Of a DNA stretch of 64,000 nt, positions 25,134 through 33,900 are shown one piece after another. Origin of the DNA: DASUFE01 sp036274675 (GTDB lineage Bacteria > Pseudomonadota > Gammaproteobacteria > HTCC5015). Made by a program: the position numbers and the translations under genes. The stretch lies in NCBI GenBank assembly GCA_036274675.1, contig DASUFE010000058.1:1-64000 (forward strand). The letters run 5' to 3'. The notes under the pieces are model-generated. The model was given only the letters and a program-made list of their open reading frames with translations, did no database searches and was not told the origin of the DNA. Numbering within the stretch: position 1 is the stretch's first letter; each line of letters starts with the position of its first letter.

Positions 25134-26837
25134 TTAAAACAGGAAATACCGTTGTGCCAGTGCCAACACGTCCGCCGGCTCACAAATGAGCAACTGACCA
25201 TCGGCGCGTACCTCATAGGTCTGGGAGTCGACCTCCATGTGCGGGGTATAATCGTTCAATACCATATCCCTCTTGGAAATCCTGCGCGTGTTCGCCACCG
25301 CCACCAGCCTTTTACTCAGGCCCAACTGCCCACCGATGTCATTCTTGAACGCCGCCTGGGAAACGAAGGTGACGGAAGTAGCGGCGCGCGCGCCCGCAAA
25401 AGCGCCGAACATCGGCCGGTAGTGCACCGGCTGCGGCGTCGGTATCGACGCATTGGGATCTCCCATCGCCGCGGCCGCGATCATGCCGCCTTTCAATATC
25501 AGCGAAGGCTTGACGCCGAAGAAGGCCGGCCGCCACAGCACGAGGTCGGCCAGCTTGCCTTTTTCGACCGAACCGACTTCGTGCGCGATACCGTGCGTCA
25601 ATGCCGGATTGATGGTGTATTTGGCGACATAGCGCCTGGCGCGCAGATTGTCGTTGCGCGCGGAATCCCCCGGCAACGCGCCGCGCTGCAGTTTCATTTT
25701 GTGCGCGGTCTGCCAGGTGCGCGTGACAACCTCGCCCACGCGGCCCATCGCCTGGGAATCCGAGGAGATCATCGAAAAGGCGCCAAGATCGTGCAGAATA
25801 TCCTCCGCCGCAATGGTCTCGCGGCGGATCCGCGATTCGGCGAAAGCGACGTCCTCGGCAATCTTCGAGTCCAGATGATGGCACACCATCAACATGTCCA
25901 GATGCTCGTCGATTGTGTTTACCGTGTATGGCCGTGTCGGATTGGTACTGGAGGGCAGCACGTTCGGCTGCCCGCAAGCCTTGATAATATCCGGCGCATG
26001 GCCGCCACCCGCGCCTTCGGTATGAAAGGTATGAATGACGCGGCCCTTGAACGCCGCCAGGGTATCCTCGACAAAACCGGACTCGTTCAGCGTATCGGTG
26101 TGAATGGCGACCTGGATATCGCATTCATCGGCAACGCCAAGGCAGTTGTCGATCGCCGCCGGCGTGGTGCCCCAGTCTTCATGCAACTTTAAACCCATCG
26201 CGCCGGCGGCGATCTGCTCGCGCAACGGCTGCGGCAGGCTCGCGTTCCCCTTGCCCATGAATCCCAGGTTCATCGGGAACGCGTCCGCCGCCTGCAACAT
26301 GCGATGCATATTCCAGATTCCCGGGGTGCAGGTCGTCGCGTTGGTGCCGGTCGCCGGCCCCGTACCGCCGCCCAGCATGGTGGTGACGCCCGACATCAGT
26401 GCGTCCTCGATCTGCTGCGGACAGATGAAATGGATATGCGCGTCGATACCGCCCGCCGTGGCGATCATACCCTCGCCCGCGATCACTTCAGTGCCCGCGC
26501 CCAGCACGATATCGACACCGGGCTGCACGTCAGGGTTGCCGGCCTTGCCGATGGCCGCGATGCGTCCGTGCTTGATGCCGATATCGGCCTTGACGATGCC
26601 CCAGTGATCCAGGATCAGCGCGTTGGTAATCACGACATCGGCCACTTCGGAATCGTTGCGCTGGCCCTGCCCCATGCCGTCGCGGATAACCTTGCCGCCC
26701 CCGAATTTCACTTCGTCGCCGTAGATCGTGCAATCTTTCTCGACTTCGATAATGAGATCCGTGTCGCCGAGGCGTACGCGGTCGCCGACGGTGGGGCCGT
26801 ACATTTCAGCATAGGCACGCTTGCTGATGCTGCTCAT
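25134..26837 (-). CDS. ureC: Urease alpha subunit UreC (catalytic)
   Basis: Catalytic subunit of the cytosolic nickel urease, which hydrolyses urea to ammonia and carbamate. The 567 residues are full length. Nickel ligands are visible in GGIDAHIHFICPQ; the carbamylated lysine is in GLKLHEDWG; further ligands and active-site residues are in AIHTDTLNESGF and FHTEGAGGGHAPD; and the flap His is in MVCHHLD. The ATG at 26837 overlaps the ureB stop by four bases, so the two subunits are translationally coupled. Confidence 0.98.
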   Translation of the reverse strand: MSSISKRAYAEMYGPTVGDRVRLGDTDLIIEVEKDCTIYGDEVKFGGGKVIRDGMGQGQRNDSEVADVVITNALILDHWGIVKADIGIKHGRIAAIGKAGNPDVQPGVDIVLGAGTEVIAGEGMIATAGGIDAHIHFICPQQIEDALMSGVTTMLGGGTGPATGTNATTCTPGIWNMHRMLQAADAFPMNLGFMGKGNASLPQPLREQIAAGAMGLKLHEDWGTTPAAIDNCLGVADECDIQVAIHTDTLNESGFVEDTLAAFKGRVIHTFHTEGAGGGHAPDIIKACGQPNVLPSSTNPTRPYTVNTIDEHLDMLMVCHHLDSKIAEDVAFAESRIRRETIAAEDILHDLGAFSMISSDSQAMGRVGEVVTRTWQTAHKMKLQRGALPGDSARNDNLRARRYVAKYTINPALTHGIAHEVGSVEKGKLADLVLWRPAFFGVKPSLILKGGMIAAAAMGDPNASIPTPQPVHYRPMFGAFAGARAATSVTFVSQAAFKNDIGGQLGLSKRLVAVANTRRISKRDMVLNDYTPHMEVDSQTYEVRADGQLLICEPADVLALAQRYFLF

Positions 26838-27217
26838 TCCAGCGACCCCATGATCTTCGCATTGAAACCGTACACACGGCGTTCGCCCGCGTACTCGACC
26901 AGTTCCACCTTGCGGGTCTGGCCGGGCTCGAAGCGCACGGCGGTGCCTGCCGGAATATTCAGACGGAATCCCCGGCTTGTCGCACGCTCGAATTTCAAGG
27001 CGGTGTTCGTTTCATAAAAGTGGTAATGCGAGCCCACCTGGATCGGCCGGTCGCCGCCGTTCGCGACCTGCAACACAACAGTCCTGCGGCCTTCATTCAA
27101 TGAAATCTCGCCCTCGTCGACCAGCAGTTCTCCGGGAACGATGGACGGTTCTTTCCGGCGTGGAGCCTTGGCGGCGATTTTTGCGGCGGCCGGCTTTCTA
27201 CTTTTGCTTTTTTTCAT
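26834..27217 (-). CDS. ureB: Urease beta subunit UreB
   Basis: Structural beta subunit of urease. The core begins at about residue 27 (PGELLVDEGEISLNEGR) and contains the family segments NGGDRPIQVGSHYHFYETN and PAGTAVRFEPGQ. At 127 residues it is longer than the usual 100-110 because of a 25-residue N-terminal extension rich in Lys, Arg and Ala. The ATG at 27217 is the first start and I see no better internal one. The gene lies 18 bases after ureA and overlaps ureC by four bases. Confidence 0.96.
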   Translation of the reverse strand: MKKSKSRKPAAAKIAAKAPRRKEPSIVPGELLVDEGEISLNEGRRTVVLQVANGGDRPIQVGSHYHFYETNTALKFERATSRGFRLNIPAGTAVRFEPGQTRKVELVEYAGERRVYGFNAKIMGSLE

Positions 27218-27235
27218 ATCGTTTTTTCAATCGCT

Positions 27236-27538
27236 TCACACAATGGGGTTATGCACGGTCACCAGCTTGGTGCCGTCAGGAAAGGTCGCTTCCACCTGCA
27301 CTTCGTGAATCATCTCCGGCACGCCCTCCATGACTTCAGCGCGTTTCAGCAAGGTCGTGCCATAATGCATCAGTTCCGCCACGCTCCTGCCGTCGCGCGC
27401 GCCCTCCAGTATGCCGGCGGAAATATAGGCGATGGCCTCGGGATAGTTCAGCCTCAGGCCGCGGCCCTTCCGCCGTTCCGCCAGCAGCGCCGCGGTGAAA
27501 ATCAGCAGCTTGTCTTTTTCGCGTGGAGTCAGCTCCAT
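27236..27538 (-). CDS. ureA: Urease gamma subunit UreA
   Basis: Structural gamma subunit of urease, 100 residues, the standard size. It shows the family start MELTPREKDKLLIFTAA and the conserved RGLRLNYPEA, MEGVPEMIHEVQVEATFPDGTKLV and HNPI end. It lies 18 bases before ureB. The 145-base gap to ureD upstream holds a long inverted repeat. Confidence 0.97.
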   Translation of the reverse strand: MELTPREKDKLLIFTAALLAERRKGRGLRLNYPEAIAYISAGILEGARDGRSVAELMHYGTTLLKRAEVMEGVPEMIHEVQVEATFPDGTKLVTVHNPIV

Positions 27539-27570
27539 GTCAGCCTCCCGGCTTGCTTGAACAACTGTTT

Positions 27571-27681
27571 TGACGCAGAGACACAGAGACGCTGAGGAAC
27601 TTTAAAATTTTCATGAATTTACTCTTTAAATCAGACGTACTTATATTTCCCATCTCTCTGCGTCTTCGCGCCTCTGCGTCA
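27571..27681. repeat. CACAGAG inverted repeat (copy C) between ureD and ureA
   Basis: The left arm 27571-27596 (TGACGCAGAGACACAGAGAC...) and right arm 27656-27681 (...CGCGCCTCTGCGTCA) are complementary at 21 of 26 positions, with a 59-base A/T-rich centre. The repeat occupies nearly the whole ureD-ureA gap. Confidence 0.8.
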
Positions 27682-27683
27682 GA

Positions 27684-28517
27684 TCAAGTATTCCAGATTC
27701 TGGGCTCGCAGGCGGGATGTCCCGCGAGATGCGGCCGTATGACATGCCACGCCGTGCAAAACACGCGCCGCGCGTGCTCAGCCTGGAATCCCAGATAACG
27801 GCATATCAGCACATCATTGATCAGCGTCGCGCCGAACAGGCCGGGCTCTTCCAGCCGCACTTCCGCGCGTACCCGGTTCAGCAATTCATTGTCCGCCGGC
27901 AGGGCCACCAGCGTGGCGCTGACCGTGCAACCCCGCATGCCCCAGCCCGCCCCCAGCATTTCGGCGCCGCCCTTGAACAGACTGCGCTCGATCAGTACCG
28001 GGCGCTCCGCGCGCCAGATCTCAAGGCGCTGCCGGAAATGGCCTGATGTGAAACTTTCCTGTGCCGCGGGGCGTCCCAGGCAGACGGTTTCCCAGCCGAG
28101 AAAGCGCGCGTCCGGTTCGATTTCGATCCGGCTGCACAACTCGGCGCTGCTGCCGTCAAAAACAATAGTCTCCTGCGGCAGCCATTCCAGCGTCGCTCCC
28201 GTGTTCACTCTGAACCGCTGCCGCCAGGATGCCTGTTTGCCCTCGCAGCGGTAAAACTTGCCGGCCGCGGGAGTGGTGATCAACGCACGTGCTCGATCGC
28301 CCACGGACACCTCCAGCTCCAGGCTGTCACCGCCGGCAACACCGCCCGGCGGATGCAACAGGTAAACGTGACAGGTTCCCGCCGCTTCCGGATAAAACGG
28401 TTTCTGTATCGTCAGCGGCCCACTGTGACGCCGCTTCGCAATCACGGTTTTATCCGGGCGTTCCTCAAAACCCAGTTCGAGTCTCGCATGCCAGCCCGTG
28501 CCGCGCCGTGCCGGCAT
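27684..28517 (-). CDS. ureD: Urease accessory protein UreD
   Basis: Scaffold accessory protein that holds apo-urease for nickel insertion with UreF and UreG. The recognisable core starts at WHARLELGFEERPDKTVIA and runs through GPLTIQKPFYPE, HPPGGVAGGDSLELEV and LITTPAAGKFYRCEG, which are conserved throughout the family. The frame is open to 28643. An ATG at 28517 gives 277 residues and lies 25 bases after the hupE stop, but no ribosome site is visible. A GTG at 28598 or ATG at 28619 would overlap hupE by 56-77 bases. Start therefore uncertain; identity firm. Confidence 0.92.
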   Translation of the reverse strand: MPARRGTGWHARLELGFEERPDKTVIAKRRHSGPLTIQKPFYPEAAGTCHVYLLHPPGGVAGGDSLELEVSVGDRARALITTPAAGKFYRCEGKQASWRQRFRVNTGATLEWLPQETIVFDGSSAELCSRIEIEPDARFLGWETVCLGRPAAQESFTSGHFRQRLEIWRAERPVLIERSLFKGGAEMLGAGWGMRGCTVSATLVALPADNELLNRVRAEVRLEEPGLFGATLINDVLICRYLGFQAEHARRVFCTAWHVIRPHLAGHPACEPRIWNT

Positions 28518-28542
28518 TACGGGCGCGGGCGCGGTAACGGCT

Positions 28543-29112
28543 TCATGCCAGACCAAGTGCGGCCGCTCCTGCCACGGCGATAACCGCCCCTGAAACACGG
28601 ACCCAGAGCCTTGCTCCATGGCCTGCACTTGCCAGAGCTGCAACGGTAATCATCAATGCACTCCCGGCAAAAAATCCGACTATGTATGCTGTCGTATCCG
28701 CTCTATTCAAGGCGGCGGGCATCTCGGCAATATGCGCATAGAAATGACATGAAAAAATCATGGTGACAGTTGATGCAACCGCCGATTGCGGTAATTGCAG
28801 GGATTTGTACAGGAGCAGACCGGTAATGATCAGGGTGCCGGCCAATAGCCATTCAATATCGGTGACCATGCCGCCTGCAGCGATCGCCAGCGCGATCCCC
28901 GCAGCCAGCGCCGAACCATATAAAGGCGGAGACATCCGGGTGAAACGCTGCAGACCAAGCCAAAGACCCATTCCGGCGGCCGCTAAAACATGGTCAATCG
29001 CGGTTATCGGATGCAGCACTCCGCCGATAAAACCCGGCTGCGTCGCATGTACGCCATGACTCCAGGCAACAGGGCTTACAATCACTCCCAATACTAAAAC
29101 CAACAATCGCAT
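28543..29112 (-). CDS. HupE/UreJ family membrane protein
   Basis: Inner-membrane protein of the HupE/UreJ family, thought to transport nickel or cobalt for urease or hydrogenase. The 189 residues start with a signal-like segment ending WSHG, then the family motif HPITAIDHVLAAAGMGLWLG with His and Asp residues that bind metal in HupE relatives. About six further membrane segments follow. It is the first gene of the urease operon, next to ureD, which makes a nickel-supply role likely. A strong sigma-54 promoter match lies 43 bases upstream of its ATG. Confidence 0.9.
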   Translation of the reverse strand: MRLLVLVLGVIVSPVAWSHGVHATQPGFIGGVLHPITAIDHVLAAAGMGLWLGLQRFTRMSPPLYGSALAAGIALAIAAGGMVTDIEWLLAGTLIITGLLLYKSLQLPQSAVASTVTMIFSCHFYAHIAEMPAALNRADTTAYIVGFFAGSALMITVAALASAGHGARLWVRVSGAVIAVAGAAALGLA

Positions 29113-29154
29113 CTCAATGTCTCCTCCGCATCTCAGGTATTTGACGGGGAGAAA

Positions 29155-29170
29155 AGCAATGACTATGCCA
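29155..29170 (-). promoter_or_regulatory. Sigma-54 (RpoN) promoter of the urease operon
   Basis: The minus strand reads TGGCATAGTCATTGCT, almost the exact sigma-54 consensus (TGGCAY-RNNNN-TTGCW). Its position, 43 bases before the hupE/ureJ ATG, is right for the operon promoter. No certain NtrC site was found upstream. Confidence 0.75.
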
Positions 29171-29339
29171 CCACGCTCCTTACTGGGGCGGCAACGAGAT
29201 TAGCCTTTAAAACTCAGGGCATTAGCGCAATAATGTGGAGCAGCGACGTGATGCGGATTTTATTGGCGCATCATTCCGATGCATGAAGAACGCAGCGCGC
29301 ACCAATAGCAGGCGCATCAGGATTTTTAACCGGTAAATT

Positions 29340-29714
29340 ATGAAACTCAATCTCGACAGATCTTCGGCGCTATACCTTATTGATAGATTCACGGCGCATT
29401 CGGTAACCGTGGCAAAACAGGAATACCGTCATCACCTGATCCTGACGCCCGAGCGGATTTTCGAGCCGTGGCAGGCTCCCGCCGTGGCGGAGCTCGCCAT
29501 CGCGGACTTCGATTGTCTGTCGGACCTGGAACTGGAAGTGGTGCTGCTGGGTACGGGTGAGAGGCAGATATTCCCCCCGCCCCGCCTGCGGGCTGAATTC
29601 GGACGTAACGGCATCGGCTTCGAAGTGATGAACACGGGGGCGGCCTGCCGCACCTTCAATATACTGGCTGGCGAAGGCCGCAAGGTCGCCGCAGCCTTAA
29701 TCATTGATCAATGA
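29340..29714 (+). CDS. Mth938-like (DUF498/NDUFAF3-type) protein
   Basis: The 124-residue soluble protein belongs to the Mth938/DUF498 family, whose eukaryotic member NDUFAF3 helps complex I assembly; the bacterial role is unknown. Features are an N-terminal Y...F/H-strand region, EPWQAPAVAELAIADF, the ELEVVLLGTGERQIFPPP core and GFEVMNTGAACRTFNILAGEGRKVAAALI at the C terminus. The ATG at 29340 follows a 227-base divergent gap with the urease promoter. It stands alone. Confidence 0.9.
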   Translation: MKLNLDRSSALYLIDRFTAHSVTVAKQEYRHHLILTPERIFEPWQAPAVAELAIADFDCLSDLELEVVLLGTGERQIFPPPRLRAEFGRNGIGFEVMNTGAACRTFNILAGEGRKVAAALIIDQ

Positions 29715-29854
29715 ACAACGCTCAGCGAGCACAATTCATTGAATATGGCGGACGCCCGCGAGCGGGACGGTCTTAGCGATGCTGACGCGAAAAAACCCTT
29801 AATTATCCCGCTCCGGTTTTTGTCGGCATCCGGCGAAAGGAGCGACCGGGGCAG

Positions 29855-31819
29855 TTACCAGGATGGATCATGGAAGCGGGTGAACTCGTCCTCCTGACCG
29901 ATGGGCAGGCCTCTGCCGCCTTTGGGCTCGACGATAATATCCGGCGGTTTTTGCGGGCCATCCAGCCGCCTGTAATATCCCATCAGGGCGGAATCGCCGT
30001 AACCCTGGAACATTTTCACTTCGAGCTTATGCGTGCCCTGCGAAATGAATATTTCCGGCAGAATCTCCATGCTTTCCGCCACATTTTCGCGTCCCATGAT
30101 CCTCTGCCCGTCCAGAAATACCTCGAAGCCGTCGTCCGTATAGAAGCTGAAACGGTAATTTCCCTCCTTCAGGACTTCCATTTCGGTATCCGCATCGATG
30201 AAGAACTGCTCATAGTATTCCAGGTTTCCCAGAGTACGGTGCTGGAGGGGCCAGTGCAGGTAAAACTCCAGCACATCGACATCCAGAACTTCCGAACCCG
30301 AGGGGTTACGGGGCTGGTAGAGGCTGGTGACGGGGTCCGCGTTCTGGGTGATCGTCACGCGAATATTTTTGTCGATAAAGACTTTCGCCAGCGCCTTGTA
30401 TGTCCAGAATACGCCCGTCAGGACGAGCACTACGGCCCCATAGCTGAGAATAAACTTTCTATGCTTGCTGAAATGCTTGATCGCACTGTACGCACCGGCA
30501 GCAAACAAAACATACACCGTGTATGAAAAATCGAAGAAATAAGTGTGAGTGACGGTGAACAGATACAGGGAGCCGGCGCAAAGGAAAAAGATACTCCCAT
30601 AAAGCAAGACATCGGCCTTGCTGACATCCTTTTCCCGCAGCGAGATATAGAGCAGGCCCAGAAACACGAACATATAAAATACGATATACCGGTAAGGATC
30701 AAAAAACGTCGCGAAGCCCGGTACCGCGTCCGTTGCCGGAAACAGATTGTCAAAAAACAGGGAAGGATACATCGCAAAATGCTCAAGCCAGAGACGCGGA
30801 TATGCCTTCAGGATCTTCCAGCCTTCTTCATAGAACCGGGCCGAATCATAAATGGGAATATCGGTAACGATAGTGCCGTTTTCAGGATGATGCGCGACCG
30901 ACGGCGGCACGAAAACATAGAGCAGCCCGTCGAAGTAGCTGTCGATTCTGTGAGCCTGGGCCTGACCCAGCAGGAAGTTATACCCGGAATGCGAAGTCAA
31001 CCCTCTCACCTTGCCGTCCGAGATCCGGTAATTCTCCGCCGCGATGTTGATGATGATGAGAAAGAAGGCGATTGAGAACGCCGCCGCCCGCAGCACGCGC
31101 GGCCACATCAATTTGATGAAGTCGCGGAGGGGCATTTTCTTTACAGACACCCCCGCAAACAGAATATACAGGCCGTACGAGAGGCCCAACAGGCCGTTCG
31201 AAGGCCTGACACCGACCGCGGTCGCCAGCACCAGGCCGCAAATGGCGATACTGTACCTGCCGCGCCAGGCATGCAGCATCCAGAGTGAAATGATGATAAG
31301 CGGCACGATAAACGGCTCGGTCAGCACAAAGGCGTTGTAATAAAGGCGCGGATAGGACAAGCCGTAAACCGCCGCCAGCGCGAGCGCGGCGATTTTGTTG
31401 CGGGTGACAGAAAGACCTATGAAATACAACGCCACTATCGCTATCGCCGACAGCACGATGTTCTGCAGCAGAACGAATTCGAGAAAGTACTGGTTCAGAT
31501 GGAAGTAATGCAGCCAGGAAAGCTCGACCGACAGAATCCGCGGATAGTAGGGCGCGAACCCGACCCAGTGGTCCACCGCCTTCTCGTCTCCCTCGTAAAT
31601 CCGGAAAGGCTTGTTGTAATACCCTCCCATATCGCTGTCGAGGAAGGTGTCGTAGGGCGAATTGAAAACGATCAGGCAGTCCGCGACAATGAAAATAACC
31701 ACCATGGCGCCGAGCAGAAAATATTCATTTCTGATCAGCTTTCTTGCCAGTGCCATAAAAGCGTTGGGGCCTGAGGCGGGTATTGATACAGCGGATTCGT
31801 TATTAGAATTGGAAGTCAT
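29855..31819 (-). CDS. GT-C-type membrane glycosyltransferase with C-terminal PA14 domain
   Basis: The 654-residue protein has a multi-span membrane part (about residues 35-460, roughly 11 hydrophobic segments) of the polyprenyl-phosphate-sugar glycosyltransferase (GT-C, ArnT/PMT-like) type. An early extracytoplasmic loop holds the acidic FLDSDMGGYYN. A final membrane segment (about 465-485) is followed by a 165-residue extracytoplasmic region with a PA14 module (SFYTDDGFEVFLDGQRIM, then GTHKLEVKMFQGYG). PA14 domains bind carbohydrate in many proteins. The substrate is unknown. It lies 295 bases downstream of the aldolase gene; the gap shows no clear signals. Confidence 0.8.
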   Translation of the reverse strand: MTSNSNNESAVSIPASGPNAFMALARKLIRNEYFLLGAMVVIFIVADCLIVFNSPYDTFLDSDMGGYYNKPFRIYEGDEKAVDHWVGFAPYYPRILSVELSWLHYFHLNQYFLEFVLLQNIVLSAIAIVALYFIGLSVTRNKIAALALAAVYGLSYPRLYYNAFVLTEPFIVPLIIISLWMLHAWRGRYSIAICGLVLATAVGVRPSNGLLGLSYGLYILFAGVSVKKMPLRDFIKLMWPRVLRAAAFSIAFFLIIINIAAENYRISDGKVRGLTSHSGYNFLLGQAQAHRIDSYFDGLLYVFVPPSVAHHPENGTIVTDIPIYDSARFYEEGWKILKAYPRLWLEHFAMYPSLFFDNLFPATDAVPGFATFFDPYRYIVFYMFVFLGLLYISLREKDVSKADVLLYGSIFFLCAGSLYLFTVTHTYFFDFSYTVYVLFAAGAYSAIKHFSKHRKFILSYGAVVLVLTGVFWTYKALAKVFIDKNIRVTITQNADPVTSLYQPRNPSGSEVLDVDVLEFYLHWPLQHRTLGNLEYYEQFFIDADTEMEVLKEGNYRFSFYTDDGFEVFLDGQRIMGRENVAESMEILPEIFISQGTHKLEVKMFQGYGDSALMGYYRRLDGPQKPPDIIVEPKGGRGLPIGQEDEFTRFHDPSW

Positions 31820-32114
31820 GTTTGCAGTTTCACCACAAATTTATGGATTCATCACAATAAGGATGAACGTATAAAAGCGCCGGAAGGTTCCGATGCTTCA
31901 ACCACAATTGCGACAAAGCATATAGCAAAATATGTGCGCCAGCCAAGCCTTTAAACATTGGATGCGCAAAACGGGAGGCCGAAAATTTGTAAAAATCCCC
32001 GGGGAAGCCAGCTAACCAAATTCAGCTTGTTTTTAGACAATACGGGAAGGATCGGAATTATCCGATGAAACGGTCGTCTGGCGCTTTACCGGTACAGCAC
32101 CCGGTAATGCGTGT

Positions 32115-33122
32115 CTATTTTGCAATCCGGGAACGGTATTTCTCGGCTTCCCAATTAAGCAACTGATGCACATCGCCTTTTGAAAGCGTGCATAGCGCAT
32201 CCGGGTCGTGCACCCTGGCCAATACGTCGCCGAAACATTTGAGCATGGAGATTTTGTTCTGATTTATGCCGGCGCTGATAAAGGTACCGTAACCGGGAAT
32301 AATGGCGTAATCCGGCAACCGCTCCGAGCGGCTGCAAAACCCGGCAAACTGTTCCGGGGTTTCAAACAAGCCGGGCTCCCCCCCCAGGAAAACAACATGA
32401 TCGGGATATAAAGCCCAGCGCGTAGAGATGATCTTGTGGCATACAGGATCGAACGCCAACCGTTGAACTGACTCATCCGCGGGCAGTTTATAGCCATGCT
32501 CCCGTATCTGCGCCGGCACTTCACTGGACGGTGAAAAGCGGAAATCCCGCGGCTTGACCGCCAGCCTTTTACCCAGCTGGGCGTAGGTTTTCTCGACTTC
32601 GGCGAGGCTGTTTCCGGCGACAATTACACCATGGTTGGCGAGAAACACCGCCTCAGGCGGCGCGGCATGCCTCTGCTGAACGATATCATAAACAGCGACG
32701 CCGAGTTCAGCGCCCGGCTTGCGGTACGCAACGAGCGCCCACTTGACCGATTGATCCAGGAGCCTGCCCAGCTGTTCCTCGCAATCGCATCTGACCAGGT
32801 GCGCCAGAGCATCAACCGGATGAGTATGCACCACGATCTTCTGCGGCATGATCGCATGCAGCACCGTCTCGATGGAGGGCCGTAACCCCGATTGATCGAC
32901 CACCGGCGGCACGGCGCCAAAGCGGCCCTGTGCAAGTTGGGCCCTGAATTCCTTGAGATCCACGGCAACAAAGATGTTCTTCTTTTCCGCATCGGCAAGC
33001 CAGGCTCCCGAGGCCTTGACGTGCAGTTTGTCACCGTCCTTCCAGGAAACGTTGCCGCCCGCGCCCTGAACCAGGGACGGATCGCTGCCGATCCTGGCGC
33101 AATACCGATTTAAGGAATCCAT
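32115..33122 (-). CDS. Class II aldolase/adducin family protein
   Basis: Zinc-dependent class II aldolase fold (335 residues), probably acting on a phosphorylated sugar. The first 220 residues show GAGGNVSWK, KASGAWLADA, the zinc-site VVHTHPVDALAHLV and FLANHGVIVAG. The C-terminal 110 residues (LYPDHVVFLGG, YAIIPGYGTFISAG) resemble the N-terminal half of RhaD-type rhamnulose-1-phosphate aldolases. It starts 7 bases after the HAD phosphatase gene and is the last member of the tightly packed glycan operon. In that setting it may make or trim a sugar precursor. Substrate not deducible. Confidence 0.85.
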   Translation of the reverse strand: MDSLNRYCARIGSDPSLVQGAGGNVSWKDGDKLHVKASGAWLADAEKKNIFVAVDLKEFRAQLAQGRFGAVPPVVDQSGLRPSIETVLHAIMPQKIVVHTHPVDALAHLVRCDCEEQLGRLLDQSVKWALVAYRKPGAELGVAVYDIVQQRHAAPPEAVFLANHGVIVAGNSLAEVEKTYAQLGKRLAVKPRDFRFSPSSEVPAQIREHGYKLPADESVQRLAFDPVCHKIISTRWALYPDHVVFLGGEPGLFETPEQFAGFCSRSERLPDYAIIPGYGTFISAGINQNKISMLKCFGDVLARVHDPDALCTLSKGDVHQLLNWEAEKYRSRIAK

Positions 33123-33129
33123 GACTTTA

Positions 33130-33900
33130 TCAGGCCGCGTTGATGCCGGATTTGGACTTGCTGATGCCGCTGATCAGCTTGCGCAATTCCGAAAACTCGG
33201 AGAACACACAGTCCGGCGTATTCTCGCCCGTGCCGACGGCTACACCATCGTGAATCTTCTGCAAAGTGATGGCTCCGATCTTCTGCTTGGCGCCGCCGAT
33301 ATCATTGACCTCGTTGTCGCCGATCATCCAGATGTTGCTCCCCTTCGGGTTCATCTTCCGGATCGCGATCTGGAACGGGGCCTCATGCGGCTTGTCGTAG
33401 CCGGCTTCCTCGCTGGTGACGATAAAATCAAAATAATGGTCCAGGCCGAAATAAACGATTTTCCGGAACTGGATCTGCGCCGTCAGGTCCGTCACGATGG
33501 CGGTCGGTATATCCAGCAGACGCAAATCGTCCAGCAGATCCTTAACGCCGTCGAACAGCTCCGCATGACTGAGGAAGGTGCGCCAATAGGTTTGCTCGAA
33601 ATCCAGCGCCAGCAACACCTGAGAGCCGAGGCCGATGATTTCCAGCATTCGCTGCAGATATAGCAGCCGGTTATGGGAGCTCGCCGTATCTTTCAGCCGG
33701 CCTTTCACCTCATTCCTGGCCTGTGCAAACGCGAGATCGAATTGCTCCGGCGTGATGGCAAAAGTGCGCGTGACCTTCTCCCTGACAGCCTTCATCGCCA
33801 TCTTGTGCGCAGGATCGTAAGGATACAGCGTGTTATCCGTGTCGAAGAGAATCGCATCGGGTAACTTCTGAAATTGCTGCGGGTTGATAATCTTGATCAT
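33130..33900 (-). CDS. HAD-superfamily phosphatase
   Basis: Cytosolic HAD hydrolase of 256 residues. Motif I is DTDNTLYPY (the nucleophile Asp; this wording is shared with pyrimidine 5'-nucleotidases of the SDT1 type), motif II TDLT, motif III lysine in GYDKPHEAPF, and motif IV GDNEVND. The helical cap lies between motifs I and II. The ATG overlaps the stop of the kinase-fused glycosyltransferase by four bases, so the two are co-translated. Likely dephosphorylates a sugar- or polyol-phosphate intermediate of the same pathway (inference). Confidence 0.88.
   Translation of the reverse strand: MIKIINPQQFQKLPDAILFDTDNTLYPYDPAHKMAMKAVREKVTRTFAITPEQFDLAFAQARNEVKGRLKDTASSHNRLLYLQRMLEIIGLGSQVLLALDFEQTYWRTFLSHAELFDGVKDLLDDLRLLDIPTAIVTDLTAQIQFRKIVYFGLDHYFDFIVTSEEAGYDKPHEAPFQIAIRKMNPKGSNIWMIGDNEVNDIGGAKQKIGAITLQKIHDGVAVGTGENTPDCVFSEFSELRKLISGISKSKSGINAA

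Noticed and set aside
25104..26192. 362-codon plus-strand frame opposite ureC
   Set aside because: It lies over the nickel-binding part of ureC and has only antisense composition.
28517..28643. Longer UreD start at 28643
   Set aside because: It would overlap hupE/ureJ by about 100 bases and adds residues not resembling the family start.
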